From Pascua guehoae (Eukaryota > Basidiomycota > Tremellomycetes > Trichosporonales > Trichosporonaceae), in the NCBI GenBank assembly GCA_001600415.1, contig BCJX01000004.1:1-64000 (forward strand): 64,000 bases of DNA. Reading direction: 5' to 3'. A program made the translations under genes and the position numbers. Below the pieces are notes generated by a model, which saw nothing but the letters and a program-made list of their open reading frames with translations, was not told the origin of the DNA and ran no database searches. Position 1 is the first letter of the stretch. The number at the start of each line of letters is the position of its first letter. This document shows positions 1-10,584 of the stretch, piece after piece.

Positions 1-599
1 TCTTCACATCTCGGAACGGTTCCACCATACACGTGCATGCTCCACTACGCTTCCACATACATCTCGCAGCGCCTCTCCACGACTCGACACTGGGCGGAGA
101 CTCGTAGTACGAGCAGTACGAGCACCGAACCCCACCTCCAGGTATATAAGGATTACCTCTGGTAGCTATCTAGTTTGTCAATGTACTCTTCTCCATCAAC
201 TCTTCTGAGTCACTCTCATCTATCAGCTGGACTGATGATGGCTTGACTTGGTGTTGCACTCTGCCTTATAGCTGCTTGGGCATAGCCTGCTAGACGTAGA
301 ACCCAGACCACTCTACTTATGTTGTGTTTAGGACCTCCTTTGCTTTCGGACTCTATCTGATGTCCTCTAGTGATTGAGACTCTATGACATCTGGAGACCT
401 TGGCTGGCAGTCCTATACACTCTACACCACGTGCGACCCCCTCGACCCCATCGACCTTGGACCGATCACTATCAACCACCTCGACCTCCCTGTCCTGTCC
501 CCTTCCTTGAAGTATCCAAGTGCTAGCCAGAGACACACAGCCGTCCTTAGTTGACCGCTACCTTGTCCTTGCTTCGCGGCCTGGCCTTCCTCCTCTCTC

Positions 600-3500
600 T
601 TGTCCTCAAGTCTTGTCCCTCACCTTTGCCTGCCCTGTCTAGGAGATAGGCCCCCCGCTCAGTGTGATACCAAATCCATCACATACGGCAAGCTTGGTTC
701 CATCACGCCCATTGGCAACCTTGGTTCTATCTCTCACATCGGCCATTGCTCCGCTCTCAGCTCTGCTGATCCTCCTCCTCCTCTGCCAGGCTCCACTGCT
801 CTCCTCATCGATACTGGAGCCTCGCATCACATCTTTGGTGATCATACCCTTCTCGAACACATTGCCCCTGTGGACCCACCGCAAGTCTTCCAGCTTGGTG
901 GTACACAGCACTTCATCAAGGCACACGAAAAGGGCACTCTTTCATTCTTCCCTCTCAATCACCACCTCTTCGTCATCGACAAGATCTTCCATGTCCCTGA
1001 GACCTCCGAGAACATCCTCTCGGCTGCCATGCTCAAGAACCAGGGCTGGATCATCAACACCGAAGACCTCACCATCTCGAAGGACGGCATCTCCCTCCCG
1101 CTGGTCATCAATGACTCCAGTGGCCATCCCTTCCTCATCATCCCTCGGGGACCTGGTGCGCTATCCTCTGTTGAGTTGACAGCCACCAACCCCCCACCAA
1201 CTACTCCTCTTGAGCGTATCCATCGCTCTCTTGGCCATCTTGGCCGCAGGCGCCTTCTCAAGCTCGCTAAGGATGGCCTCCTTAGCATCGACTACAAGAC
1301 ACTCAAGGCCGACCCCTTCACTCTGGACTCTTGTGACACCTGCCTCCGACAGCGCTCCGTCAAGACCCCCAAGAAAGGCACTGCCCCTCGTGGCTCAGCT
1401 TCAGGGGAGATGGTCCACGTCGACCTCAAGGGCCCAGTTACGGCTTCAGCTTCTGGCAAATGGTACTATGTTGGCATGGTCTTCGATTTTACCTGCATTC
1501 GACTGGCAATCCCCATCGAAAGCAAGGACCAAGCCTTCCCTATCATCAAGAAGACTGTCATCCTTGTCGAATGCCAGTCAGGCATTCGAGTCCGGATTGT
1601 CCACTCCGACCAAGGCAAAGAGTTCGACAACTCTGCCATGGACCTCTGGTGCTCGCAGACGGGCATCCTTTTTATGACATCCTCTCGCTGGACCTCTCAA
1701 CACAATGCTGTCCCTGAACGCTTCAATCGTACCATAAGCGAAATGATCTCTGTCATGGTCGACACCTCAGCCCTCGGACACGCACATTGGGACTCTGCAT
1801 GCAAGTACGCCTCCGTCATCCTCAACAAGACCACCATCTGTGAAGAACTGGGCAAGACTGCCTGGGAAATCCTCACTGGGCGCAAGCCCAACCTCCACAA
1901 GGTCGTCGAGTTTGGCACCATTGGCTATGCTCAGGTCAAGCCTGACAGCAAGTCCTCCTTTGAGATTCCTCGCGCACTCCAAGTTCGCATCATTGGCCAG
2001 CCCATCCACGTCTCTGGCTACAACATCCGCTTCGAGCACAATGGCTCGCAGAACATCTCGGCGGATGTGACGATGTCCAACCTCCCTATCGACACTCCTT
2101 TGAAGCCACTGCTCCTCCCGCCTGCTCCTCAGCCGACAGCTCTTGTTCGACCTGCCCCTCAGGCAAACCAACTCCCTCGGCCAACTCCTGTTCCTGTTCC
2201 GGCACAGCCCCTTCTTCTTGCGCCTGGCCCTACTCCTGGCCCTACTCCTGGCCCTACTCCTGCTCCGGCAATCCAACCTCCTCGGCAAATGCCCACTCCT
2301 GCTCCTCTGGTGCCAGCACGTTATCCTCCGCTGCCACCACCTGGCCATCTTCTCCAATTGGCCCGAGCTGTTGCTCCTCCGTCTCCAGCTCCCTCAACTC
2401 CCGCAGCCCCTCGCCAATCTACTCCAGCTGCGGTTACTCCTCCACCCGCTCCTCCTGCCCTGGATACTGCCCAGGCTCAGGGGAGTACTAGCGACCCTCC
2501 TGTCGACCCTCCTGTCGACCCTCCAGTTGACCCTGCCAACTCTCCGGACCCTCCTGCCTCTTCTACTACTCAGCAGGAAGAGCCCCTGGCACCTCGTGGT
2601 CGCAACAAGTGGGCTAACGTAGCCCCCACTCGTTCATCCTCTCGCCTCAAGCCTACTGGCTCCATTGCGGCCATTGAGGGGGAGCTGGCATCCCTCTCAC
2701 TGAACGAAAATGTCACCATTGGCCACCTTGCTGCTATTGCAGCCCATGCCAACTTCAATGACCCTCTCACGTTCAAGGCTGCCCTCTCTGCCCCCGACTC
2801 CGACAGATGGATCGAGGCCATGCAGGCTGAACTTGACAACCTCGAAACCAAAGGCACCTGGCAAGAAGCCATCCTCCCTCCCGGCCGCAAGGCCATTGGC
2901 GCCAAATGGGTTTTCAAGGTCAAGCAAGACGCTGATGGCAACATTGCCAAGTACAAAGCGCGTCTTGTTGCTCAAGGCTTTAGCCAACTCGCTGGCATCG
3001 ACTTCGAGCAAACTTTTGCCCCTGTGAGCCGTATCTCCTCACTCAGGCTCCTCCTCGCTCTCTCGGCCACCCACAGACTCGTCGTCCATCAGGCTGATGT
3101 CGAGGGTGCCTATCTCAATGGTACCATCGACAATGAGCTCTATCTCCAGATCCCTCAGGGTCTGGAACCCTCNAAACCGTCCACCAACTGCCTCCGCCTC
3201 GTCAAGTCTCTCTACGGCCTCAAGCAGTCTGGACGTGCCTGGTGGCTTGAGCTAAGCCAAGCGCTAGCTGCCCTCGGCTTTGTCAAATGCGAAGCAGACT
3301 GGGGCCTCTATGTCCTCCGCTCCAAGGATGGCTCCCCTTCTGCATACCTCCTCGCCTATGTGGACGATCTTCTTGTTGCAGCCAAGACTGAAGAAGACGT
3401 CTCCACCATTCTCTCTGCTCTCGGTGAGCACTGGACCATCACGCTCCTCGGCCCAGTCTCCCACATCCTTGGCATGAAGGTTATTCGCAAAGACAACTCC

Positions 3501-4235
3501 TTCTTCCTCTCCCAGACCAGCTACATCAAGGACCTCCTCATCAAATTTCCCGTCAACTCGTCTGCAGGTGGCAAAGTCTCCCCTCTGCCTCTCACCGATC
3601 TTCCGGCCCCTGCGACAACCGATGAAGAGCTTTTCCCTGACATTTCCCTTTATCAGGAACTGGTCGGCTCCCTTCTCTGGCTGGCAGTCTGCACACGGCT
3701 CGACATTGCCTTTGCTGCCTCTGCCCTCAGCCGCTCAACCCATGCACCAACCCCAGCTCACTGGGATCTTGGCAAACATGTCCTCAACTACCTCGGACAC
3801 AGCATGGATCTCTCTCTCTGTCTCTCAGCCACCTCCTCCACCGGCCTTCAAGTTTTCTCCGATTCCGACTATGCTGGTGACCTCGTAACTCGTCGCTCAA
3901 CCACTGGCTATGTCTCCTTCTTCAATGGCGCCTCCATTACCTGGGCATCCAAGCGACAGCAGACTGTGGCTTCCTCAACTATGGAAGCTGAGTACATTGC
4001 TGCCGCCGAAGCCACCAAGGAAATTCTCTGGCTCCGTTCCCTTCTCTCTGAGCTTGGCATGTCTCCTGATGGTCCCACTCCTCTCTTCATCGACAACCAG
4101 TCGGCCATCATCTTTGCCAACAACCCGACCATGCATGCACGCTCCAAGCACATTGATGTCCGTCATCATGTTGTCCGTGAGCAGGTTTCGGAGTTCGGCA
4201 CCATCAAGCTCAGCCACATCGCTTCTGCTGAGTAG
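600..4235 (+). pseudogene. copia Pol polyprotein, N-terminally open and prematurely stopped
   Basis: Long open frame of about 1,200 codons. In order: aspartic protease (LLIDTGASHH, about residue 68); integrase zinc-binding segment (H-x4-H then CDTC); integrase core with the three expected acidic positions (VHVDLKG, VHSDQGKEF, ERFNRT); a Pro-rich linker; reverse transcriptase (KWVFKVK, KARLVAQGFSQ, YVDDLLVA); RNase H (SDSDYAGD, ITWASKRQ, SSTMEAEYIA). No ATG begins the frame; position 600 is TTG, so the true start is upstream or lost. A TAG at 4233-4235 interrupts the frame directly before the conserved terminal KADILTK segment, which continues in the same frame to a second TAG at 4320-4322. 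One ambiguous base (N, 3173) lies in the RT domain. With one stop and no frameshift the copy looks young, but probably not autonomous. Confidence 0.9.
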
Positions 4236-4358
4236 AAAGCCGACATTCTCACCAAGGCTCTCCCCGGCCCCATTCATAAAATTCATACTGCCGCTCTAGG
4301 CCTTTCTGTAGTCCCTGAGTAGCAAACTCACTGATCCCTGAGTCTCGCTCGAGGGGAG

Positions 4359-4470
4359 TGTTGACGTGTACTTGACGCGGGATCAAATATATACTTCCGT
4401 AGGGTGCGCTGAAGGTTTTCAGCGCGCCGCCACGTCATCTCTCTAGTTATGCTACACTCTACCACCAACA
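4359..4470 (+). repeat. candidate 3' LTR start
   Basis: TGTTGACGTG follows a purine-rich tract directly after the end of pol, as expected for PPT plus LTR. An AT-rich patch (aaatatatac, 4385-4394) could be its TATA box. The far end (CA plus target duplication) was not identified, so the end coordinate is a guess. The LTR may be truncated, because the next gene begins at 4636. Confidence 0.35.
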
Positions 4471-4478
4471 GCGTCAAA

Positions 4479-4494
4479 ACGTCACGTGACGTCA
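4479..4494. promoter_or_regulatory. composite palindrome: CACGTG core overlapping TGACGTCA
   Basis: 4479-4492 reads ACGTCACGTGACGT, a perfect 14-bp palindrome with CACGTG (bHLH-type site) at its centre. The CRE/ATF-type octamer TGACGTCA overlaps it at 4487-4494. It lies about 140 bp before the ATG of the next gene, and possibly inside the retrotransposon LTR. A regulatory role is inferred from position and symmetry only. Confidence 0.4.
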
Positions 4495-4635
4495 GTGCGG
4501 CACCCCACTCTTCCTTCATCGCCTCCGTCATCGCCTCCTTCACACGAACGATTCTCCAGACTGGAGACATTTGACACGCTGCAAACTAGCCAACGTGTTC
4601 ATTTATTCCAACTTTATCCCGCCTCTGAGTACACT

Positions 4636-5619
4636 ATGAGCCAACTTGCGACAGCGGTCACAGAGTCATACTTTACAGGCTCGGATCGTGTGCTGGACTA
4701 CTTTATCGACCTTGATGTTGATGCCGAGCGGTTAGTCACTGGGACCAGCAGCAGCTATTGGCCTGCTGACATCGTAGGCAACCGCTGGATGTGCAGGCCT
4801 ACCTCGAGTGTATCGCTGTCGAGTTGAGGCGTCGAGCGTCTCCCGACGACCCCGAGTACAACTGGACTAATGTCCACGACAGGGAACATATGCAGGCGTA
4901 CGCTCCGCGGCTCCCTTTGGTATCCCAGGGTCTCGACGCGCTCCGCCAGGCGGCCACGACCAAGGAGCACGGGTTGTGGATGGACGTCTCGGACGTGACG
5001 GATGAGGATCTGTCGGCTGCAAACTTGGCAAATATTCCGTGGCTGGCGAGTCTGGCCCGCACAGATCGGCTAGAACAGGCAGCAGCGTCCGCAGAGGCTT
5101 GTCTCGACGAGCCGTTTGCAATAACCAATGTGGTCTATGTGAGTTGCTCCAGCAGCATGTAACCATAGCCCGACTGACGACAAATAGGGAAACGTGCGCA
5201 TTCCATTCCCAAACGGACTCGAGGGACCGGACAATGGCCGCTGGTTGGCGGGAACTCGCGGACTCTACGGCCGCAGTCATCCCGTGATATTGGCAGCCTC
5301 GTATCTGTCCGAGGACGAGGACATTATCCCGTACATGCGCAATGTCCTCTGGCGTTCCGGGGTGCGCCATCGCCCAGAGCCCGTCCTGCCCTTGGAGCCC
5401 GCAGAGCAGGAGTGGTTCGACGAGGATCCAGAGGAGTGGTTCAAAGCAGCCTGTCGCGAGTGGGACACCGGAGCGCCAATGGCGCCCGACCCGGTTGGCT
5501 TTCGCGAGTGGCAACAGGAGCGTAACAAGAGGATTGAGCGCCAGCGCAAGGAAGAGGAGCAGAGACCTCGGACTGAGAATGAAAAGGCCTGGAATAAATT
5601 CCTCGGGTTCGATAAATGA
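4636..5619 (+). CDS. unknown acidic protein, 3 exons
   Basis: Exons 4636-4730, 4778-5138 and 5188-5619 join in phase to a 295-aa protein. Both introns (47 and 49 nt) carry a CTGAC branch site 6-14 nt before AG, so the model is well supported. No signal peptide or membrane segment is visible. The protein is acidic in its first two thirds and ends in a charged helical stretch (QQERNKRIERQRKEEEQR), probably a short coiled coil. I do not recognise a family. It starts only about 150 bp after the retrotransposon end, so its promoter may be partly LTR sequence. The stop is followed by about 260 bp before the convergent MTR3 gene. Confidence 0.75.
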
Positions 5620-5878
5620 GCATGCACGTACGTATTGCGTGGGACGTGGCCCTCGCGAAAGTAGGGGAGTGTGAATTGTCTCCGTCAGGTAAACACTGTG
5701 CGGCCCTCATTGCAATGGTACACCGTCAATGTCTAACAACTATAGCAGGTATGTCAAAATGCATTCGGGTTGGGAGTGTGGACAACGTCAAAGGGGCACG
5801 GGGAACGGTCTCCTGATTCTCTCCGTCTCAGGGGGCGGCCGCGGGGCGGTGTGAAGAGAGGGTGCGGCAGGGGGGAAA

Positions 5879-7229
5879 CTAGACATCTGCGCCGGCAATG
5901 ATAGCCTGAGCCAGCACGGTATGCGTGCCGTTGGCGCCCGCGAGTCCCAAGTCAATCATCTGTGCTGGGTCAGCAACGCCATTACGCCGAGCACCACCGA
6001 CACCAACCTTGAGTGCGGTATCGAGGTCCGTCTCGCCGACCATGTGGAGGTTGGTCACCTTGCCCAACGCAGGCATGGCGCCGACCGTGATGCTGGCGTC
6101 TGCGGATGCCGCCTCGGCCCCAGTCGGGTCGAGCAGCAACGTGCTCTTGTCCTGTGCAGCCTGTGGGTATCAGCAAGCCCTCTGGTTTGGACGGGTTGGC
6201 CCGGCAAAACACGTGCACGCACCACAATACTGCCCACTGCGAGGGCGTTCATCTCCACCCCAGCGTCGGCAATGGCAGCGCACGCCGCTGTCAAGCCGGC
6301 AGACAAGACGGCCGCGTCCGAGTCGGCCTCGAGCACGAGAATGTGCACGTCGACCGCGAGCTTGGGCAGCAGGTGCAGGCGGAGCGCGGGCAGGAGCATC
6401 TGCGTGAGAATGCTCGCGTGGTTGACGGGTTCTGTATCCTGGGGGGCATTAGCGAGTTGGACGGGCACTCGAGCTGCGCGACGTGGTGCGTGTCAAAGAA
6501 CGCAATCTGCACCACGGCCACTGGCCACCATCTTGCTCGCGCCGCACGAGTGACACAAGCGTAAGTCATCACAGCGCCATGTGCCAGACAGCGATCAAGC
6601 AGAGCCTGCGCTGGGAGGTTCCAGATCCCGGACATATTCCCGGTCGTGGACGGGGATGGGTAGCGGACCCCTCCATTCCCGGTAATGTATAGTCGGCAAG
6701 TCGAACTGCAGTGCTCCAGGCTGTTGTCGCCGGTTCTCCATGCCAGACATCGCTGCACTCAGTCGCTACACTCACTCTCAAGGGCGCGCGGCGCACGCGG
6801 CTCGCAAAGGGCGCAAACTTGACCTCGACATTGAGCGTGCCTTGAGGCGTATAGGGGGGCGGCCTGGGACGCGGTCCAAACCTGGTCCCGAGTCAGACGC
6901 GCTGCGCTCACAAGGATGCCTTTGCAGTACTTACGCAGAGCACGCGAGCTTGACGCCCTCGGCCTCGATGTAGGCACTCCCGTTGGCCTGCGTGACGAGC
7001 CCCGTCCGGATGTCTGCAGCGTCAGCACTCGTGGTTTGACATGGACTCTGCTCGTGGTCAAAGTCGGATGACGATGACGCCAAAGCAAAGGTCGAGACGC
7101 ACAGATGGGGCGCGGCTCAGTGTTCCCCCTGCCTTGGCGCTTCGAGGGGCCCGCCTCTGGCGCGGCGAACACGGGCGGGTGCGAGTCTTCGGGAGCTTGG
7201 ATGCGGCGGCGGTCAAAGTTTGTAGCCAT
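5879..7229 (-). CDS. MTR3: exosome core subunit MTR3 (RNase PH-like)
   Basis: Six exons on the minus strand (7229-7103, 7013-6935, 6881-6776, 6438-6223, 6160-6008, 5959-5879) join in phase to 253 aa, close to the yeast and human lengths. The N terminus (DRRRIQAPEDSHPP) matches the MTR3/EXOSC6 pattern DxRRIxxPExSxPP. Further family marks are SAFGPRPRPP after the second intron, a KFAPFASR strand, and DAGVEMNALAVG. MTR3 is one of the six ring subunits of the RNA exosome, nuclear and cytoplasmic. It is RNase PH-like but catalytically inactive in eukaryotes, and acts in rRNA, snRNA and mRNA 3' processing and decay. Introns 1, 2, 4 and 5 are 48-89 nt; intron 3 (6439-6775) is 337 nt with no coding explanation. 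Head-to-head with the ADCK-type gene. Confidence 0.88.
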
Positions 7230-8053
7230 GGTGGGTTGAGTGTGGGATGGTGGTCAACGAGGTGATGTTGGATGTTGGATGTTGGTGGGTGGATATTTGG
7301 ATCAACATGGGCGCTGCTGTGGACGGAAGAATTTCGGCGACGTCAGAGCCAGACGGACATCCAAAACGGGTCGCGTCCTCGAAATGCGCCACAGTGCACC
7401 GTCGGCCGTCAGTCTACCAGCTCGGCCAGCTCACAGCATGTATGGTACGGTACACTTCAACAGTACGATACGTGCACAAGACTCGAGCATTGCAGCTGCA
7501 CACATGACCAAACACAAGTCTGTAACTGCAAGGAAACGAGGGCAACTTGACAGAACTGCATGGAACAAAAAGGCTATGGAAATGAAAAGAAATGTAGGCA
7601 AGACCCAGGCCAGAAACACCACGCCTTGCGACATTGACAATATCGCAAGACAGTGCCCTGGCAAATAATCCTGTCGACTCTGTCTAGGTCCTAGTTGTAG
7701 AGCGGCGAGGGGAGAAGAAAAGCCCCAGGCTGCCACAATAATACGGGACCGTAAATGAGTTTTGATTGATGAAAGAAAGAAGACAGGATGCGCGTCGACA
7801 CAGACTTTATACCCACCGTCCCGGGCCGTGGCGGGCGTGCGAGAGACGGAGGGGGGCAGTTTGGCCGAGAGAATGATTAATACACGTCATTCCTTCGGGT
7901 ATCAGTCTCACGGCTCGGACCGATGGGTGCGTGGCGCTTTCTCGGCTGTCTTTTTCCGACTCACCCGCTGTCCACCGGCCCACCGACGCGATCGATCGAT
8001 CTCTACGCGTCGTATCTTTGTCCACAACGATTAAGATTATCCACTCAGCCCCC
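7230..8053. other. divergent intergenic region MTR3 / ABC1-type kinase
   Basis: About 820 bp shared by two divergent genes. A short tandem of GATGTTG occurs at 7262-7285, probably in the MTR3 leader. No conserved protein signature was found in any frame; the frames present lack family features and splice context. It presumably holds both promoters. Confidence 0.5.
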
Positions 8054-10233
8054 ATGTCCGCCTTTGCCAGCCGGTCCGCGGTGCGGATAGCTCTCAACAG
8101 AGCTACAAGCCGACCGACACCGGCGCACCTTGTCGCTCCACGACTCACGCGAGCCTACACGGCGTTCGGGTGTAGCCGACCACGGGCAGCGACGACCTCT
8201 GGACCAACACTGGTCTCGCGGCGCTTGCTCTCACACGACCAGAGTGTCCGGTTTGCCGAGCAGACATCGCCCGCGTCCCAGCCATCGCACCCACCACCTC
8301 CACTGCCCCCACCGACGTCCAAGGCGGCACCGAAACGGTCATGGCGTCGGTACCGTGCAGCGTTGGCCCTGCTCGCCGTGCTGGCAGTGCTGTACCACAC
8401 GTACCCGCCGTTCCGACACTCGATCCTCGCGATTGTGCGATGTTCGCGCCTGATGCAAGCGGTGCTCCTGGACGTGTGGGACTACAAGCAGACGTTTGCG
8501 CGCGAGGACAGGTTGGGGTCCGACGACGAGCTCACGCCCGAGGAGCGTGCGATCCGGCGCAAGGCGCGTAAAGACTGCCACCGGCGGTCGGCGGAGCGCA
8601 TGCTCAAAGCGCTCAAGAAGAATTCTGGCATCTATGTCAAGATTGGACAACACGTCGCGGCGGTCCAGATGCTGCCCAAGGAGTGGACCGAGACACTGCG
8701 CCCCTTGCAGGACCAGTGTTTCCCGACCCCCGTCGAGGACATTGACGCAATGCTCCGCGACGACTTGGGATTGGGGATCGACGACCTGTTCTCCGACTTT
8801 GACCCAAACCCGATTGGCGTCGCGTCGCTCGCGCAGGTGCACCGCGCCCACGACCGGCGGTCGGGCAAGCCCGTCGCTGTAAAGGTCCAGCACGCCGACT
8901 TGCAAGAGTTTGCCCACGTCGACATGGCGACGGTCAACGTGGCCATCGCATTTGTCAAGCACGTCTTTCCCGACTTTGAGTTTGGGTGGCTCGGCGAGGA
9001 AATGAACGAAATGCTCCCCCTCGAAATGAACTTTCGGCACGAGGCCGCAAACTCGCTCCGGTGCAGAAACGACTTTGAGCACCTCAAGGGCAAGACGAGC
9101 CTGTACCTCCCCGAAGTGCTGTGGGCCGAGAAACGCTGCCTCGTCATGGAGTTTATCGAGGGCGCGCGTGTAGACGACCTTGCCTACCTTCAGCGCCACG
9201 GCATTGACCGCAACCAGGTCAGCCAAGAGCTCTCGCGCATCTTTTCGCAAATGGTCTACCTCAACGGCTTTTTCCACGCAGATCCTCACCACGGCAACCT
9301 CCTCATCCGCCCCAAGGCCCCGGGCTCGTCATCGCCGTTCAACTTTGACGTCTGCCTCCTCGACCACGGACAATACTTTGATATCCCGGAAGACCTCCGC
9401 GTAAACTATGCCCATTTTTGGCTCTCCCTCATGACCCCCACTTCGGACAAGGTCGTCGGCGACCGCAAGCACTATGCCAAGCTCGTCGGCAATATTGATG
9501 ATGACATGGTGGGTGCGAAGCAGTCGTTTATGGTTGCTAACCCAGCAGTACCCATACCTCGAGAGCGCCATCACCGGCCGCGTGAGCATGGAGTCGGGAC
9601 ACGACCCCACCGGCCAGCCACCAAGCTCTCTCCTCGATGAGCCGACAAAGATGCACCCAGGTTCAAATGAGCTCGACAAGCTCCGCATGGCCGTCATGGA
9701 GACCGAGGGCCTGCTCGTTGGCATCTTTGAGCTCCTCCGCAGAGTGCCAAGGTTGGTCCTTTCGGCGTCTATTCCGATGGGACCGCGAAACTAACACACA
9801 CAGACGGCTCCTTATGATCCTCAAGCTCTCAGACCTCCAACGTTCCCTCGACTATAGCCTCGCGACGACCCACGGCCAGAACCGCGTCTACATGGTCATT
9901 GGCCAGTACTGCGCCAAGGCTGGTGAGTCGCAGCTGAACGCATTGTTTAGCACCACCAAAAAATGTAGCTGACGCCCAGTGTGGCAGCACGATGTCGACG
10001 ACCTGCGCCACGAGTATGCCGCGCACGGCCTGTCATTTAGCCTTTTGCGGCACTTTTTCTCGAGCCTCGTCACATACACGCGCTACCGCATGTTCTTTGG
10101 CACGATCGAGATGGGCATGGACGTGCGCGCGCGCCTTGTAAAGGTCGGACTGTGGTTGAACGGATTCGTCAAGGGCGGATTCCACGCCGCAGAGCTCCAG
10201 GCGGCGGGCCTCACGGTCGAAGCGGCCGCGTAG
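8054..10233 (+). CDS. mitochondrial ABC1/ADCK (UbiB) family atypical kinase
   Basis: Exons 8054-9508, 9549-9751, 9804-9922 and 9980-10233 join in phase to 676 aa. The first ATG at 8054 opens an Arg/Ser/Ala-rich, acid-poor N terminus typical of a mitochondrial targeting peptide. A hydrophobic span follows near residues 100-120. UbiB-family marks are the inhibitory KxGQ motif (YVKIGQH, about residue 195), the Ala-rich loop replacement (GVASLAQVHRA, about 255), AVKVQH, FRHEAANS, the catalytic-loop segment DPHHGNLL and DHGQ in place of DFG. These proteins (Coq8, MCP2/Mco76, ADCK1/5) act at the inner membrane in coenzyme Q and lipid homeostasis. The spacer and C-terminal extension suggest the MCP2/ADCK1-5 branch rather than COQ8, but I cannot separate them without alignment. 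Confidence 0.88.
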
Positions 10234-10584
10234 CGGACGAGGTGGACGGACAGGACGAGGCGGGCGTACTGCAGCAGTGCGGTAGTGTACAGTACAGCAC
10301 CATACATTGATAGAGTTGTCATGGCATGCATCTTGATTACATTCAGTGTTGCCAGCACTGGTCGCCGATATTATTGGTGGTGCCGCTGGAAAGGAGGTGG
10401 CGGTCAAGGGAGCAAATCCGGTGACGTGTGACACGAGGGGGAGCATTTGCAGGGCAGGCAGGGCGGGGCTGTGACGCGTCTGTCTCATGCTGGCTGGCAC
10501 ACGCAAACGCAACGCGTTGACATTATTATAATTCTCCCCTTTGTCCACCAACCTAACTCTCTCATCCTTGTTATTCGGCTCGCC
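10234..10584. other. intergenic, 351 bp
   Basis: 3' region of the kinase gene and 5' region of the MPDU1 gene. A pyrimidine-rich block before 10585 looks like a fungal core promoter. Nothing else recognised. Confidence 0.5.

Larger units (their letters stand above)
1..4485 (+). mobile_element. Ty1/copia LTR retrotransposon, incomplete
   Basis: A copia-type element defined by the pol gene order protease, integrase, reverse transcriptase, RNase H in one long frame (600-4235). The left edge of the window cuts into it or starts just outside it. A TATA-like box (tatataag, 143-150) lies about 450 nt before the protease and could belong to the 5' LTR or leader. I see no gag frame with a zinc knuckle between 1 and 600, so gag is deleted, lies outside the window, or has decayed. 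At the 3' side a purine tract (gaggggag, 4351-4358) is followed by TGTTGAC at 4359, the usual arrangement of polypurine tract and LTR start. The right end is not resolved: no clear match between the first 200 bases and the sequence after 4359 was found by eye. Confidence 0.85.
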
